Of a stretch of 24,708 nucleotides of DNA, positions 24,538 through 24,708 are shown piece by piece. The stretch spans positions 1 through 24,708 of the IMG/VR virus record IMGVR_UViG_3300043331_000180. One strand, 5' to 3'. Within the stretch, counting starts at the first letter, position 1; each line of letters starts with the position of its first letter. The notes beneath the pieces are model-generated. The model saw only the letters and a program-made list of their open reading frames with translations. It was not told the DNA's origin and did no database searches. The position numbers and the translations under genes were made by a program. The DNA is from a virus.

Positions 24538-24708
24538 GTTAGTCTTCACCGCATACAATAGACCTCAATATTTTGTTGAGGTAATAAATTCTTGGAATCA
24601 GGTACGAAACCTACGAAACTGGCGAGCTACATTCCATATCGAGCCGTCTAACATTCAAAATGTTATTGTTGATATGGCTACAACTCTTAAGACAGATATA
24701 GGTGTTAA
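24527..24708 (+). CDS. Second glycosyltransferase-like protein, N-terminal part only
   Basis: The ATG at 24527 follows TTAAGGAG and overlaps the end of the previous gene. The 60 visible residues open M-K-S-E-L-V-F-T-A-Y-N-R-P-Q-Y-F-V-E-V-I-N-S-W, the first strand and turn (T-A-Y-N-R-P) of GT2-type glycosyltransferases. They continue to F-H-I-E-P-S-N and I-V-D-M-A. The rest lies beyond the right edge. Two adjacent transferases suggest a short sugar-modification pathway. Confidence 0.65.
   Translation, partial: MKSELVFTAYNRPQYFVEVINSWNQVRNLRNWRATFHIEPSNIQNVIVDMATTLKTDIGV

Noticed and set aside
1-24708. CRISPR array, insertion sequence or integrase site
   Set aside because: No regularly spaced repeats, transposase or integrase genes, or target-site duplications were seen.

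Overview
The window looks like a stretch of a large, lytic-type actinobacteriophage genome, most likely infecting Streptomyces or a relative. The grounds are: an FtsK/TraB-like translocase plus a DUF2637/SpdB-like membrane protein (a pair known from Streptomyces conjugative plasmids), many tightly overlapping small genes (ATGA and TAATG junctions), a tRNA cluster, phage replication and nucleotide genes, several free-standing HNH/GIY-YIG nucleases, and moderate GC content. The host assignment is inference; no sequence search was possible.

Layout. 1-2150: rightward genes (end of a DUF6011 protein, then a 65-aa and a 135-aa protein) around a gene-poor 600-base stretch and one leftward endonuclease VII gene. 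2272-8667, leftward: FtsK/TraB-like translocase, small membrane proteins, a HAD 5'(3')-deoxynucleotidase, a SpdB-like protein, a coiled-coil protein, two tandem paralogues with a CDTC motif, a clamp-loader ATPase and a 53-aa protein. 8883-13783, leftward: a GGQ release-factor-like protein, small zinc-finger proteins, tRNAs and tRNA-like elements, an HNH nuclease, a glycoside-hydrolase-like protein preceded by an Ig-like protein, and a GIY-YIG nuclease. 13802-15883: class II (adenosylcobalamin) ribonucleotide reductase behind a string of hairpins. 16209-17000: tRNA-Phe, Ile and Asn with structured spacers and two consensus promoters. 17233-22746, leftward: small proteins, then an RNA-repair block (RNA ligase, RlaP-type nucleotidyltransferase, polynucleotide kinase/phosphatase) interrupted by an HNH gene. 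22826 to the end, rightward: a putative lysin and two glycosyltransferases.

How it works together. The tRNA genes, release-factor-like protein and RNA-repair block form a translation-maintenance theme: RNA ends cut by a host anticodon nuclease could be healed by Pnkp, sealed by the ligase and supplemented from the phage tRNAs. RNR, nucleotidase and clamp loader serve DNA replication. The FtsK/SpdB pair is a DNA-translocation theme of unknown use in a phage.

The most unusual signals are in non-coding DNA. There is a three-arm terminator/antiterminator overlapping the stop codon of the RNA ligase gene. There are long perfect hairpins that hold the start codon of an HNH gene or the ribosome binding site of a structural gene. 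Matching 5' structured leaders (closing stem GTRAGRGA) lie between consensus promoters and the first tRNA of two tRNA transcription units. A recurrent TTGACR-17-TAGNNT promoter sits exactly 6 nt before start codons and suggests leaderless mRNAs. A second copy of the polynucleotide-kinase tail lies on the far side of the HNH gene.
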